A stretch of 64,000 nt of DNA. Source: Chitinophagaceae bacterium (GTDB taxonomy: Bacteria > Bacteroidota > Bacteroidia > Chitinophagales > Chitinophagaceae). The notes under the pieces were generated by a model, which saw only the letters and a program-made list of their open reading frames with translations, had not been told where the DNA came from and ran no database searches. The translations under genes were made by a program, and so were the position numbers. The DNA is taken from the NCBI GenBank assembly GCA_020403455.1, contig JADBXP010000002.1:1-64000 (forward strand), written 5' to 3'. Positions within the stretch are counted from its first letter, which is position 1. Every line of letters begins with the position of its first letter. Of this stretch, positions 17,037-26,113 are shown in pieces.

Positions 17037-17044
17037 TAGATTTG
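17037..17044 (+). promoter_or_regulatory. Candidate -7 box TAGATTTG, 5 bp before the DUF4271 ATG
   Basis: Exact TAnnTTTG match with five bases to the start codon at 17050, which would give a nearly leaderless mRNA unless the second in-frame ATG (17056) is the true start. No TTG at the usual distance. Confidence 0.35.
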
Positions 17045-17049
17045 TACTC

Positions 17050-18048
17050 ATGAAAATGCGGGTCTTTTTTTTGGCAGTAGTATGCGTGATAGGTTTCCCC
17101 GCAATGGTAGCAGCACAAGCCAGTGTTACTTCCAAAGACAGCCTCCGACAAGTTAAACCTGCCGTTCAGGAGCCTGCCATCCAGATAGACCGCAATCGAT
17201 TGTCTTCAGTAATCGATTCACTGGAAAAAGATAGTATTGGAGGAGAGTATACAATCCATCTCAATAAAGATACATTGGGGCTATTGGCAGGTGCCGGGGC
17301 AGGCGATAGCAATCAATACCAGAAGTTGCTGGACAACCCGCTGCTTCCTATGCGGGGCACACCCAGGGATGCATACATTGCTTTTAGAGAAAATACCAAT
17401 AAAGATTTTCTGTTTTACCTCATAGCCGGAATTTTATTACTACTGTCAGCCATCCGGATTGGATTCCCAACCTACTTCACCCGGTTATTTCAGTTTTTTT
17501 TTCAGACCTCCATGCGACAAAGGCAGACCAGAGATCGGTTGTTGCAAGAGCAATTGGCCGCAATTGGACTTAACCTCTTGTTCTTCATTGTCATGGGAAC
17601 TTTTGTTACCCTGTTTGCTTTGTCAAGGGGCTGGTACACAGGAACTTTTTGGGTGCTTTGGTCTGCCGCAACCGGATTCCTTTGCCTGATTTATGCCGGA
17701 AAATATGTTTTTCTTCGGTTTGCTGGCTGGGTATTCAATAGTGGGGAAGCAATGCGCTCATATATCTTCGTAGTTTATTTGGTCAATAAGACAATGGCAG
17801 TACTGGTACTTCCCCTTTTAATTGTAGTTGCATTTTCAGCCCCACAAGTTGTCGAATCTGCTTTTACAATTGGATTGGTGCTGATAGCGGCAGCTTTTGT
17901 TTATCGTTATGCGGTTTCTTTCCCCTTAATTCGAAACAAGATGGCACTTAACGCCTTTCATTTTCTCTTGTATTTTATTTCTTTAGAGGTCATTCCTCTT
18001 CTCATTATCCTTAAATTATTGTTTAGAAAATTGAATGTATTTGTTTAA
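17050..18048 (+). CDS. DUF4271 membrane protein
   Basis: A 332-residue protein with a signal peptide (about 1-24), a periplasmic stretch of about 90 residues, and then about six to seven membrane helices in the C-terminal two thirds. FLFYLIAGILLLLSAIR opens the membrane part, and YIFVVYLVNKTMAVLVLPLL lies in the middle. This matches my recollection of DUF4271, a Bacteroidota family typically found directly upstream of the divergent uroporphyrinogen-III synthase. That gene indeed starts 27 bp downstream here. Function is unknown; the conserved linkage to a haem enzyme hints at a tetrapyrrole or membrane role, which is inference. Confidence 0.82.
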   Translation: MKMRVFFLAVVCVIGFPAMVAAQASVTSKDSLRQVKPAVQEPAIQIDRNRLSSVIDSLEKDSIGGEYTIHLNKDTLGLLAGAGAGDSNQYQKLLDNPLLPMRGTPRDAYIAFRENTNKDFLFYLIAGILLLLSAIRIGFPTYFTRLFQFFFQTSMRQRQTRDRLLQEQLAAIGLNLLFFIVMGTFVTLFALSRGWYTGTFWVLWSAATGFLCLIYAGKYVFLRFAGWVFNSGEAMRSYIFVVYLVNKTMAVLVLPLLIVVAFSAPQVVESAFTIGLVLIAAAFVYRYAVSFPLIRNKMALNAFHFLLYFISLEVIPLLIILKLLFRKLNVFV

Positions 18049-18075
18049 TTTTGCTTCACTTTAGCAAGTGTGGAT

Positions 18076-18876
18076 ATGCCAAAAAATGGGGAAAAACAGT
18101 TGTCAACTGTCAAGGTTGTTAAAAACATTTTAATTTCTCAGCCCAAGCCTGAAAGTGATAAGTCTCCCTACTACGAGTTGGAGAGAAAGCACCAGGTTCG
18201 GCTATTTTTCCACCCATTTATCAAGCTGGAAGGCATACCCCCCAAGGAATTCCGGAAGCAAAAAATTGATATTGCACTTTTTACAGCTGTCATTTTCACA
18301 TCCCGGAATGCCATTGATCATTTTTTCCGGATGGCCGATGAGTTGAAAGTGGCTATTCATCCCGATACCAAGTATTTTTGTATCACAGAATCCGTTGCCC
18401 TTTATTTACAAAAGTTCATTTTGTACCGCAAGCGCAAAGTATTTTTCGGAGCTGACGGAACCAACAAAAGTTTGTTTGATTCTATCAACCGCCACAAGGG
18501 GAATGAGCGTTTTTTGTATGTCTGCAGTGAAAATCAGCAGGACAATGAGATTGTGAATTGGTTGAAAACGCATCAATGTGAGTATCAATTGGCATTCATG
18601 TACCGAACCATCAGCAATGATATCAAGGAGGTGCTTGAATCCAATCAGTTTGATGTAATATGCTTTTTTACACCCAGTGGCGTAAAGAGCTTATTTGAAA
18701 ACATTCCTGATTTTCGCCAAAATGGAACCTTGATAGGTGCTTTTGGCAGCAATACTTCGCGTGCCATCCAAGAGAAAGGGCTTGAACTTCATATTCAGGG
18801 TCCGGCACCACAAAAGCCCAGCATGGTAGCTGCTTTGGATGAATACCTCCAACAGGTTTCAACCAAGAAGAAGTAA
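18076..18876 (+). CDS. hemD: Uroporphyrinogen-III synthase, Bacteroidota type
   Basis: Cyclises hydroxymethylbilane to uroporphyrinogen III in haem synthesis. The 266-residue reading from ATG 18076 starts with a short tail and then [18 protein letters not shown]. Further segments are [71 protein letters not shown] and [15 protein letters not shown]. The FTSRNA and TPSGV pieces are the hallmarks of the two-lobed HemD fold. An in-frame GTG six bases upstream (18070) is an alternative start. It is probably co-transcribed with the DUF4271 gene before it. Confidence 0.9.
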   Translation: MPKNGEKQLSTVKVVKNILISQPKPESDKSPYYELERKHQVRLFFHPFIKLEGIPPKEFRKQKIDIALFTAVIFTSRNAIDHFFRMADELKVAIHPDTKYFCITESVALYLQKFILYRKRKVFFGADGTNKSLFDSINRHKGNERFLYVCSENQQDNEIVNWLKTHQCEYQLAFMYRTISNDIKEVLESNQFDVICFFTPSGVKSLFENIPDFRQNGTLIGAFGSNTSRAIQEKGLELHIQGPAPQKPSMVAALDEYLQQVSTKKK

Positions 18877-18917
18877 AATCTTCCTCTACTTTTTTGTCTA
18901 TTTATTCCAATCTTAAT

Positions 18918-20954
18918 ATGGCCAACGCACTATTGCATGAAACAAGCCCCTACTTGTTGCAACATGCCCATAACCCGGTTGACTGGTTTCCCTGGGGTGA
19001 TGAAGCACTGCAGAAAGCAAAGTCAGAGGACAAGCCCATTTTGCTCAGCATAGGGTATGCTGCCTGTCACTGGTGCCATGTTATGGAGCGGGAAAGCTTT
19101 GAGGATACTCAAACAGCAGAATTGATGAATCGCTTTTTTGTCAACATTAAACTTGACAGAGAGGAGCGACCCGATTTGGATCATATTTACATGGATGCGG
19201 TTCAGGCCATTACCGGAAGCGGGGGTTGGCCCTTGAATGTATTTCTTACACCGGACCTTAAGCCATTTTATGGAGGCACGTATTATCCACCCCGGCCCGC
19301 ATTTAACAGGCCAAGCTGGCGGGAAGTACTCATCAATATGCACCAGGCATACCAGCAAAATAGAGAGGAGGTAGTACAACAAGCAGATCGCCTCACGGCT
19401 CATTTACAGACTGCCAATCTGTTTGGCAGACAACCAACAACGGTAGAGGGGCTTTTCCAGCCTGCCGCTTTGAATTCCATAGCAGAGCAATTGTTGAAAC
19501 AAGCAGACACAGCATGGGGTGGTTTTGGAAATGCGCCCAAATTCCCTCAGACATTCTCTCTCAGGGCCCTTTTGCGCCATCATCACTTTACCGGTGACCG
19601 GGCATCTATTGAACAGGTAGAACTTAGTTTAGACAAAATGATTGCGGGGGGAATTTATGACCAGGCGGGGGGAGGATTTGCTCGTTACAGTACAGATGTA
19701 CAATGGAAGGCACCGCATTTCGAGAAAATGCTCTACGACAATGCACTTCTGGTCACCCTATTGGCAGAAACTTTCCAGGTAACAGGCAAGAAGCGGTACC
19801 GGCAGGTGCTCGAGGAAACCCTTGAATTTATTGAGCGTGAATTGGGAGATGGGGGTGGTCTGTATTTCAGTGCAATGGATGCAGACAGTGAGGGTATAGA
19901 GGGTAAGTTTTATACCTGGACTGCCGAAGAGATCAATAGCTTGTTGGGAGAGGATGCCGGCTGGTTCGGTGATTTTTATCAGGTAACGACCGAAGGCAAT
20001 TGGGAGGGGGTGAATATACTCTGGGAAAAGACCAGCAGGAAAGAATTGGCGGAACAACAAGAATGGACTGCCGAAGAGACAGACGGAAAGATTGAGGTTG
20101 CCATGAGAAAATTGATGGAACACCGGAGCGGAAGGATAAGGCCGCTGCTGGACGATAAAATTTTGTTGGGATGGAATGCCCTTTTGAACCGGGCATTGTC
20201 GGCAGCTTTTGCAGCAACCGGAGATGAGTTATTTCGTGAAAGAGCCATCCGCAATATGGCTGCAATGACTCATTTGTTCAGGCAGCAGGATGGCTCCTGG
20301 CATCATACCGGAAAGGAGGGGTCTAGCCGGATACCCGCTTTTTTGGATGATTATGCCCTGCTGATTCAGGCACTGATACACTTACAGGAGATCACCGGAA
20401 ATCCTGATTATTTGTTGCAGGCAAAGGAAATAATGGAATTTGTGCTCCGCCATTTTGTAGAAGAAGACACCGGTTTCTTTTTTTATACCCCGGCCGACCA
20501 AAAAGATATGGTCATTCGGAAAAAAGAGGTGTACGATGGGGCCGTGCCGAGCGGAAACTCCATCATGGCACAGAACTTACAATACTTGTCAATTATTTTT
20601 GACCGTGCGGACTGGCGAGAGCAATCCCGAACGCTTTTGGCATCCATGGGGTCTTCCCTGATTCGTTATCCGGGCTCTTTTGGGGTCTGGGTGATGGCAC
20701 TGCAACATGAGATAAAAGGTTGGCAGGAATGGGCCATTGTCGGGCAGCAGGCAACCCGATTTCTTGGTCCATTGCTAAGTAAATTTGTTCCCAATAAGAT
20801 TTGTCAGGTTATGGAAACTAATTTGTTAAATTTTCCGTTATTAAACGGGAAAAAAATACCGGAAAATCCCTGTGAGGTGCTCTTTTACCAATGTAAGGAG
20901 TATCAATGCAGCCAACCGGTAGCTTCCTATGAGGAGTTTTTAGCAATTGTGTAA
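18918..20954 (+). CDS. Thioredoxin-domain protein with six-hairpin C-terminal domain (DsbH/YyaL, SSP411-like)
   Basis: A 678-residue protein of the DUF255 family. ATG 18918 starts directly with the family opening [21 protein letters not shown]. The thioredoxin-like motif [13 protein letters not shown] has its CxxC at Cys50-Cys53. It is followed by [16 protein letters not shown] and the [24 protein letters not shown] loop. The long C-terminal part is an alpha/alpha barrel resembling N-acylglucosamine 2-epimerase, with [17 protein letters not shown] and [16 protein letters not shown]. The cellular role is unknown in bacteria. There is no signal peptide, so it should be cytoplasmic. In-frame TTG 18894 is a weaker start. 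Confidence 0.88.
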   Translation: MANALLHETSPYLLQHAHNPVDWFPWGDEALQKAKSEDKPILLSIGYAACHWCHVMERESFEDTQTAELMNRFFVNIKLDREERPDLDHIYMDAVQAITGSGGWPLNVFLTPDLKPFYGGTYYPPRPAFNRPSWREVLINMHQAYQQNREEVVQQADRLTAHLQTANLFGRQPTTVEGLFQPAALNSIAEQLLKQADTAWGGFGNAPKFPQTFSLRALLRHHHFTGDRASIEQVELSLDKMIAGGIYDQAGGGFARYSTDVQWKAPHFEKMLYDNALLVTLLAETFQVTGKKRYRQVLEETLEFIERELGDGGGLYFSAMDADSEGIEGKFYTWTAEEINSLLGEDAGWFGDFYQVTTEGNWEGVNILWEKTSRKELAEQQEWTAEETDGKIEVAMRKLMEHRSGRIRPLLDDKILLGWNALLNRALSAAFAATGDELFRERAIRNMAAMTHLFRQQDGSWHHTGKEGSSRIPAFLDDYALLIQALIHLQEITGNPDYLLQAKEIMEFVLRHFVEEDTGFFFYTPADQKDMVIRKKEVYDGAVPSGNSIMAQNLQYLSIIFDRADWREQSRTLLASMGSSLIRYPGSFGVWVMALQHEIKGWQEWAIVGQQATRFLGPLLSKFVPNKICQVMETNLLNFPLLNGKKIPENPCEVLFYQCKEYQCSQPVASYEEFLAIV

Positions 20955-21130
20955 CAAATGATTGCTGTAATTTGCCCTCATACATTGACAGGATAACAAT
21001 GTTTTGAAACAAAAAAACGAATGCGCTGAAAAGAATTTTACTCGGTTTAAAATAAAATACGGTTCAAAATTTAAATTAAACCGGTGACCAAAGTCACTGG
21101 ACTTTTTAATTGTCAAACAAATCCTGTACA
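20955..21130 (+). promoter_or_regulatory. gldK leader region with hairpin and T-tract (21081-21107)
   Basis: The gap before gldK contains a hairpin with 8-bp arms, CCGGTGAC (21081-21088), loop CAAA, GTCACTGG (21093-21100), including one G-T wobble, followed by ACTTTTTAATT. It lies 23 bp before the gldK ATG and 126 bp after the previous stop codon. It can be read as a terminator of the upstream gene or, if the gld promoter lies left of it, as an attenuator in the gld leader. I find no exact TAnnTTTG box between the hairpin and the ATG, which slightly favours a leader element. Confidence 0.45.
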
Positions 21131-22414
21131 ATGAAAGGATATGTAATCTCCTCGGTTTATGTAGTGGGTATGATGGCCCTGATTTCTTGTGGAGGAGGAG
21201 GAAAGAAGGGTTCCTCCCCTTACCAAACAGATGGACAGCTAATCGGAGTTGCTCCTACTACCCGTCAACCCATGGGCCCACCCCTGAACATGGTCTATAT
21301 CCCACCGGGAACCTTCCACATGGGTCCCAGCGATGAGGATGTAAGTTTCAACTACATTACCCGCAATAGGCAGGTATCTATACCGGGATTCTGGATGGAC
21401 AGAACCGAAGTATCTAATGACCAGTACAGACTTTTTGTGAACTGGACCAGAGACTCTCTGATTTATAAGATTCTTTTCGGACCAGGCATCAACAAGGCAA
21501 ATGATACTTCAGCGGTGAACTGGACCAAGATGGCTACAGTGAAACTAGACCGCAATACCATCGAGAAATTGAATGAATTGAATCTGGCTCCTGATAACCG
21601 CCTATATGGTCGTCCGGAAATTGATCCCAGCAAAATCATGTACCGGGTAGAATATTATGACCTGGCCACTGCTGCTAAAAGAGAGAATGCCGGTTTGTAT
21701 AGAAGTAATTTTATTGTAAGAAGAGATGAAGCGATTTATCCGGACACATTGGTGTGGATGCGCGATTTCTCGTATTCCTACAATGAGCCGATGACGAAGC
21801 GCTACTATTCTCACCCATCTTTCGGAAAATACCCTGTTGTGGGTGTCAACTGGAGACAGGCCGTGGCTTTTTGCCACTGGAGAACACATTACCACAATGC
21901 AGCCCTGGAAAAAAAGAAAATGTTGCAGGATGCTGATTATCGTTTGCCCAGTGAGAGTGAATGGGAGTATGCTGCCCGTGCGGGTCTCACCAACTCTATG
22001 TATCCCTGGGGTAATCCTTACATGAGAAATAAGAAGGGCTGTCTGTTGGCTAATTTCAAGCCGGGTAGAGGAAATTACATTGAAGACGGTGGTTTCTACA
22101 CAGTACCTGTAGATGCTTATTGGCCAAACCAGTATGGTTTGTACAACATGGCAGGTAACGTAGCAGAATGGACCGGCTCTTATTTCTATGAAGGAGCTTA
22201 TAATATTATGTCTGATCTGAGTCCGGATATCCGGTATGAATCAAAAGACAGTGATCGTCCTCGTGAGAAGAGGAAAGTTGTTCGTGGTGGTAGTTGGAAA
22301 GATATTTCATTTTACCTGCAGGTAAGTACCAGAAACTATGAGTACCAGGACACAGCTAAATCTTATATTGGCTTCCGAACAGTTATCGATCTCGCACCAC
22401 AAAAGAAAAAATAA
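21131..22414 (+). CDS. gldK: T9SS/gliding lipoprotein GldK
   Basis: A ring-forming outer-membrane lipoprotein of the type IX secretion system. ATG 21131 gives 427 residues with a lipoprotein signal and lipobox LISC (Cys20), then a Gly-rich linker. The rest is a formylglycine-generating-enzyme/sulfatase-modifying fold: MVYIPPGTFHMGP near 57-69, MDRTEVSNDQYRLFV, YPVVGVNWRQAVAFCHW, RLPSESEWEYAAR, NMAGNVAEWT and VVRGGSWKD near the end. GldJ has the same fold, but position directly before gldLMN identifies this copy as GldK. The gene opens the gldKLMN operon. In-frame TTG 21110 would add seven residues before the signal peptide and is rejected. Confidence 0.93.
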   Translation: MKGYVISSVYVVGMMALISCGGGGKKGSSPYQTDGQLIGVAPTTRQPMGPPLNMVYIPPGTFHMGPSDEDVSFNYITRNRQVSIPGFWMDRTEVSNDQYRLFVNWTRDSLIYKILFGPGINKANDTSAVNWTKMATVKLDRNTIEKLNELNLAPDNRLYGRPEIDPSKIMYRVEYYDLATAAKRENAGLYRSNFIVRRDEAIYPDTLVWMRDFSYSYNEPMTKRYYSHPSFGKYPVVGVNWRQAVAFCHWRTHYHNAALEKKKMLQDADYRLPSESEWEYAARAGLTNSMYPWGNPYMRNKKGCLLANFKPGRGNYIEDGGFYTVPVDAYWPNQYGLYNMAGNVAEWTGSYFYEGAYNIMSDLSPDIRYESKDSDRPREKRKVVRGGSWKDISFYLQVSTRNYEYQDTAKSYIGFRTVIDLAPQKKK

Positions 22415-22471
22415 ATATTTTATCACTCCAATATCCTTACTAAGAGGTTAAACTCCTAAAATTCAATTCCA

Positions 22472-23230
22472 ATGGCAGCAAAAATTCCACCGAAGTTCAA
22501 CAAATGGTTAGATGTGTTCGTGTCTATTGCAGCGGCAGTAGTAATTTATGGCGCTTTACAGAAACTGCTCCATACTTCTATTGCTGACCTGATGCTTAAA
22601 ATAGGTCTGACAGCTGAAGCGCTTATTTTCTTGATATACGGTATATGTTATGTTATATTCCCCTACATTGATGAACATCCTGAAGTAGAACACGCCAAGC
22701 CGCAGGGCAACAAGGCATTGGCGAGCATGGAAAAAATGCTCAGTGATGCTGAAATTACCCCTGCTACTTTGGGTAAACTGGGTGCCGGCTTCCAAAAGTT
22801 GGAAAGTACAGTACACCAGATGTCTGATATCAGTGATGTTGTAAGAAGTACCGGTGATTTTTCCAACAAGACAAAAGAAGCCACAGTTGCACTTAGTTCG
22901 ATTAAAGATGCGGCTAATTCCGCTTCCATGTCATTGGCAGGTTTCCATGGTGCTTCTGAAAGTACCAAAGAATTCCATGTTCAGATGCAATCTCTTACCA
23001 AGAACCTTTCATCTCTGAATACGATTTATGAACTGGAACTACAGGAAGGTAACAATCACTTGAGAACCATGAATGACTTCTATGGCAAATTGGCTCAGGC
23101 TTCTACCGCCATGGCGGGAAGTGCAGAGGATGCCATCCGTGCCAAAGAGCAGATCAGCACCCTTTCTACTAACCTGAGTAAATTGAACCAGTTATACGGT
23201 AATATGCTTTCTGCCATGCAGGGCAGGTAA
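22472..23230 (+). CDS. gldL: T9SS motor protein GldL
   Basis: The inner-membrane partner of GldM in the proton-driven motor that powers T9SS and gliding. The 252 residues start with a short cytoplasmic head, two membrane helices (about 14-33 and 46-65) and a long cytoplasmic helical tail rich in Ser/Lys/Glu. Helix 2 contains Glu49 (GLTAEALIFLI), matching in position the conserved proton-relay glutamate known from Flavobacterium GldL. Start ATG 22472 lies 57 bp after gldK. Confidence 0.93.
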   Translation: MAAKIPPKFNKWLDVFVSIAAAVVIYGALQKLLHTSIADLMLKIGLTAEALIFLIYGICYVIFPYIDEHPEVEHAKPQGNKALASMEKMLSDAEITPATLGKLGAGFQKLESTVHQMSDISDVVRSTGDFSNKTKEATVALSSIKDAANSASMSLAGFHGASESTKEFHVQMQSLTKNLSSLNTIYELELQEGNNHLRTMNDFYGKLAQASTAMAGSAEDAIRAKEQISTLSTNLSKLNQLYGNMLSAMQGR

Positions 23231-23283
23231 TTGACAACCGATAATCAACCAATTATCCTGAATTATTAAAATCCTTATTTCAA

Positions 23284-24834
23284 ATGTCATTACCTAAAGA
23301 ACCGCGGCAGAAAATGATCAACATCATGTACCTGGTGTTGACCGCACTCCTGGCGCTGAACGTTTCTGCAGAGATTTTGAATGCTTTTAAAACGGTGGAT
23401 CATAGTCTTGAATCTGCAACGGGAATCATTGACAAAAAAAATGCAGATATATTTAAGTCATTCAAGCGAAAGCTCGAAGATCCAGTTTCCCGTGAGAAAG
23501 CCAATATTTGGTTTCCCAGAGCAGAGATGGCCAAGAAAAGTGCTGATTCACTCTATGATTACATAGAAGCCCTGAAAAAAGAATTAAAAATAGAAGCAGG
23601 CTTGAAGAAAAATGATCAGGGAGAAGAAGTGTACAAAGAAGAAGACCTGGATGCTCCTACCCGTCTTTTCATTGCCAATCCTCCAGAAGGGAAAGGGAAG
23701 GGCAAGGAACTGTTTCAAAAATTATCTGACTTTAAAGCTCGTTTATTATCTATCAATGATACCCTGGCGCAAGAGATAGGACAAAACCTACCACTTGACC
23801 TGACCATTCCCAAGACCAACAATAAAGCAGGTCAAGGTGATTGGGCATATCATTACTTCCACATGACACCTGCTATCGCAGCCATCACTATGCTTAGTAA
23901 ACTGCAAAATGATGTTCGCAACTCTGAAGCTCAAGTGGTTGAATATTGTCACAAGGAAATCGGCGAAGTCGAAATCATTTATGATGAGTTCAAAGCATTC
24001 GCAGCTACTGACACCAAGTACGTCATGCAGGGTGAGGAACTAACTATTACTGCTGGAATCGGAGCTTTTAGTAAAAACGCTCAGCCTACCATTTCAATTG
24101 ATGGAAGAGTAGTTCCCGTTAAGGATGGCGCCGGAGAATATAAATTTGTTGCAACCGCCCCCGGCACCTACAGTAAAAAGGTCCGCATCAACTTTAAAAA
24201 GCCCGATGGCACAGAATCTTTTGAAGAAAAAGAAGTGAAATATACCGTAGGTACCCCCAGCGGTCTAGTGGTGTCGACTGACAGAACACGCGTTTTTTAT
24301 GTAGGATTAGATAACCCACTTAGTGTTACCGGTGGAAGCGGAGATGAAAAAGTAAATGTCACATTTTCTGGCTCCGGAGTTTCAGGTAATAAGACAGGTC
24401 CCGGTCAGTTCATAGTAAATTGTTCGACTCCGGGCATAGCTAATGTGATAGCTACGGATGGGAAAAATACGCAGAAGCTCACTATCCCAATTAAGAAAAC
24501 GCCGGATCCACTGGCTACTGTTGGAGGTAAGGCAGGCGGTGCCATAGCTGCTAATCTATTCCGTGCTCAGTTAGGCGTAGCTGCTGAACTGAAAGACTTC
24601 GTTTTTGAAGGTGTAAAGTATAATGTGACTGAATTCACCATGATCTTTACCGGTAGAGGTTTTCCTGAATTGGAAGTGGCTGAAATCAAGGGTAGTCCTT
24701 ACTTTAGTGATGAAGCCAAACAGTACATCAAAAGAAGTGGTGAGGGCACAACCATCATCATTGATGAAATCAAAGTAGTTGGACCAGGTGGAACACGCAA
24801 ATTGCAACAGAATTTATCATTTACGTTACAATAA
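23284..24834 (+). CDS. gldM: T9SS motor/periplasmic stalk protein GldM
   Basis: Spans the periplasm from the inner-membrane motor to the GldK/GldN ring. The 516 residues begin SLPKEPRQKMINIMYLVL: one membrane helix at about 11-28, preceded by Arg8 and Lys10. That matches the conserved arginine opposite the GldL glutamate. Four periplasmic domains follow. The later ones are Ig-like (EELTITAGIGAF, YTVGTPSGLVVSTDRTRVFYVGLDNPLSV), and the C-terminal domain ends FTLQ. Start ATG 23284 is 53 bp after gldL, and gldN starts 6 bp after its stop. Confidence 0.94.
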   Translation: MSLPKEPRQKMINIMYLVLTALLALNVSAEILNAFKTVDHSLESATGIIDKKNADIFKSFKRKLEDPVSREKANIWFPRAEMAKKSADSLYDYIEALKKELKIEAGLKKNDQGEEVYKEEDLDAPTRLFIANPPEGKGKGKELFQKLSDFKARLLSINDTLAQEIGQNLPLDLTIPKTNNKAGQGDWAYHYFHMTPAIAAITMLSKLQNDVRNSEAQVVEYCHKEIGEVEIIYDEFKAFAATDTKYVMQGEELTITAGIGAFSKNAQPTISIDGRVVPVKDGAGEYKFVATAPGTYSKKVRINFKKPDGTESFEEKEVKYTVGTPSGLVVSTDRTRVFYVGLDNPLSVTGGSGDEKVNVTFSGSGVSGNKTGPGQFIVNCSTPGIANVIATDGKNTQKLTIPIKKTPDPLATVGGKAGGAIAANLFRAQLGVAAELKDFVFEGVKYNVTEFTMIFTGRGFPELEVAEIKGSPYFSDEAKQYIKRSGEGTTIIIDEIKVVGPGGTRKLQQNLSFTLQ

Positions 24835-24840
24835 TAGGGT

Positions 24841-25926
24841 ATGAAGAAGTTAATGATTTTAGCTTGTAGCATGGTTGGATTAATCGGATTGGTAAATGCA
24901 CAATCGGCCTATAAAAAGAAAGCCGGTAATGCACCTGCCACTAATCAGCCAGCACCTGCACCAGCGGCTAAACAGCCGGCAGCAGCTAGACCGAATCGTG
25001 GTATAACGCAAATTGGAAATGCCCCTGCTCAGGCAGCTAATGCGAATATGAATCCCGCAGCTGCCGGTAACGCAGCTGTAGGAAATGTGCAAGTAGATAC
25101 CATTCCGATTGAGTTTGATACGACTAGTCGTATCCAAAAACCGGAACTGTCTTTAAGAAATCCGTTCGCAACAGATCGTTCGCAGAATCGTGACAGAAGA
25201 CCCCTGGAATATGAACACCTCCGGGAAGATGATAATATGTGGAGTGAATTTATCTGGAGAGAAATAGATTCAAGAGAAAAAATCAACCAAAGTTTCAATT
25301 ATCCTGGTGCCGATGAGAATGGAGATCGCCGCTTTTTTTCTATTCTAATCAATGCAATTGAAAACGATTCGATAGTTGCCTTCCAGGATGACATGTTTAC
25401 CCGACCTTTTTCAAGTGATAAGATAAGACAACAAATCAACGGTAAACTGGATACTACCGATGTAACGGATATTATATCCGGAGCAATCGCTAAAAAATCT
25501 GTTAGCTTCAAGCCGCTTTTTGCATTTGACTCCGTCTATACTTTCCGTTTGAAGGAACAGGTTTTGTTTGACAAAGAAGCCAGTCGTTTGTTTACTAGAA
25601 TCATCGGAATTGCCCCTATAGCCAAATTTGTAGTGGGCGGCAAATCAGAGCCCAAAGCACTTTTCTGGTTGTATTACCCCGACCTGCGAAGAGTTTTTGC
25701 TAAACTCGACGTGTACAACCCAAGAAATTATGCCAGCCGCATGACCTGGGAAGAACTATTTGAAAGTCGTTATTTCAGCAGCTACATCGTTAAAACAAGT
25801 GCCAATAATCCTCAAAACAGAGACTTATTACAAATTGTTAATGGCGATAAATTACTGCGCCTATACCAGGGTCAGGACATTAAAAACAGAATTTTCGACT
25901 TTGAACAAAACCTCTGGCAGTACTAA
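24841..25926 (+). CDS. gldN: T9SS ring protein GldN
   Basis: Periplasmic partner of GldK in the outer-membrane ring. The 361 residues carry a signal peptide (MKKLMILACSMVGLIGLVNA), then an Ala/Pro/Asn-rich linker of about 55 residues with repeated APA and PAA units. The conserved GldN core follows, with MWSEFIWREIDSREKINQSF, ISGAIAKKSVSFKPLFAFDSV, WLYYPDLRRVFAKLDVYNP and MTWEELFESRYFSSYIVKTS. The linker is longer and lower in complexity than I would expect of a typical GldN. It is the last gene of gldKLMN, 24 bp before a strong terminator. Confidence 0.93.
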   Translation: MKKLMILACSMVGLIGLVNAQSAYKKKAGNAPATNQPAPAPAAKQPAAARPNRGITQIGNAPAQAANANMNPAAAGNAAVGNVQVDTIPIEFDTTSRIQKPELSLRNPFATDRSQNRDRRPLEYEHLREDDNMWSEFIWREIDSREKINQSFNYPGADENGDRRFFSILINAIENDSIVAFQDDMFTRPFSSDKIRQQINGKLDTTDVTDIISGAIAKKSVSFKPLFAFDSVYTFRLKEQVLFDKEASRLFTRIIGIAPIAKFVVGGKSEPKALFWLYYPDLRRVFAKLDVYNPRNYASRMTWEELFESRYFSSYIVKTSANNPQNRDLLQIVNGDKLLRLYQGQDIKNRIFDFEQNLWQY

Positions 25927-25950
25927 ACCAGCAGGTTAAAAAATATCTAA

Positions 25951-25974
25951 AAGGGGGCTTTGGCCCCCTTTTTT
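25951..25974 (+). terminator. Rho-independent terminator of gldKLMN
   Basis: Perfect 8-bp stem AAGGGGGC / GCCCCCTT around a TTTG loop, followed by a T run to 25974. It sits 24 bp after the gldN stop codon. Confidence 0.92.
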
Positions 25975-26015
25975 CTTAATGAAAATCAAATACTTAGTAA
26001 AAATTATCGGACTTG

Positions 26016-26113
26016 TTGTTTATGTGTAAACTAATCATTATCTTCGTTTCGGTTTTTCATAGGATATTGGATTTTAAAACGGGACTGGATTTTTATCCTG
26101 GTCCCTTTTTTTT
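26016..26113 (+). ncRNA. Candidate small RNA of about 60 nt between gldN and uvrC
   Basis: After the gldN terminator there is a promoter-like pair, TTG (26016-26018), 20 bp, TATCTTCG (26039-26046, one mismatch to TAnnTTTG). About 60 bp later comes a second hairpin-plus-T-run: GGGAC and GGAT pair with ATCC and GTCCC across 26081-26105, then T8 at 26106-26113. No open frame of note lies between, so the unit would encode a short RNA of about 26050-26113. Alternatively the hairpin is simply the bidirectional terminator of the convergent uvrC, whose stop codon overlaps the T run. Confidence 0.35.
26081..26113. terminator. Hairpin terminator, probably bidirectional, at the uvrC end
   Basis: GGGAC-T-GGAT / ATCC-TG-GTCCC stem with a TTTT loop (26081-26105). 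On the plus strand it is followed by T8; on the minus strand, downstream of uvrC, by GTTTTAAAA. It can therefore stop uvrC transcription as well as any rightward RNA. Confidence 0.7.

Noticed and set aside
21131..22414. GldJ instead of GldK
   Set aside because: Same fold, but the gene is directly followed by gldL, gldM and gldN, which is the GldK position.
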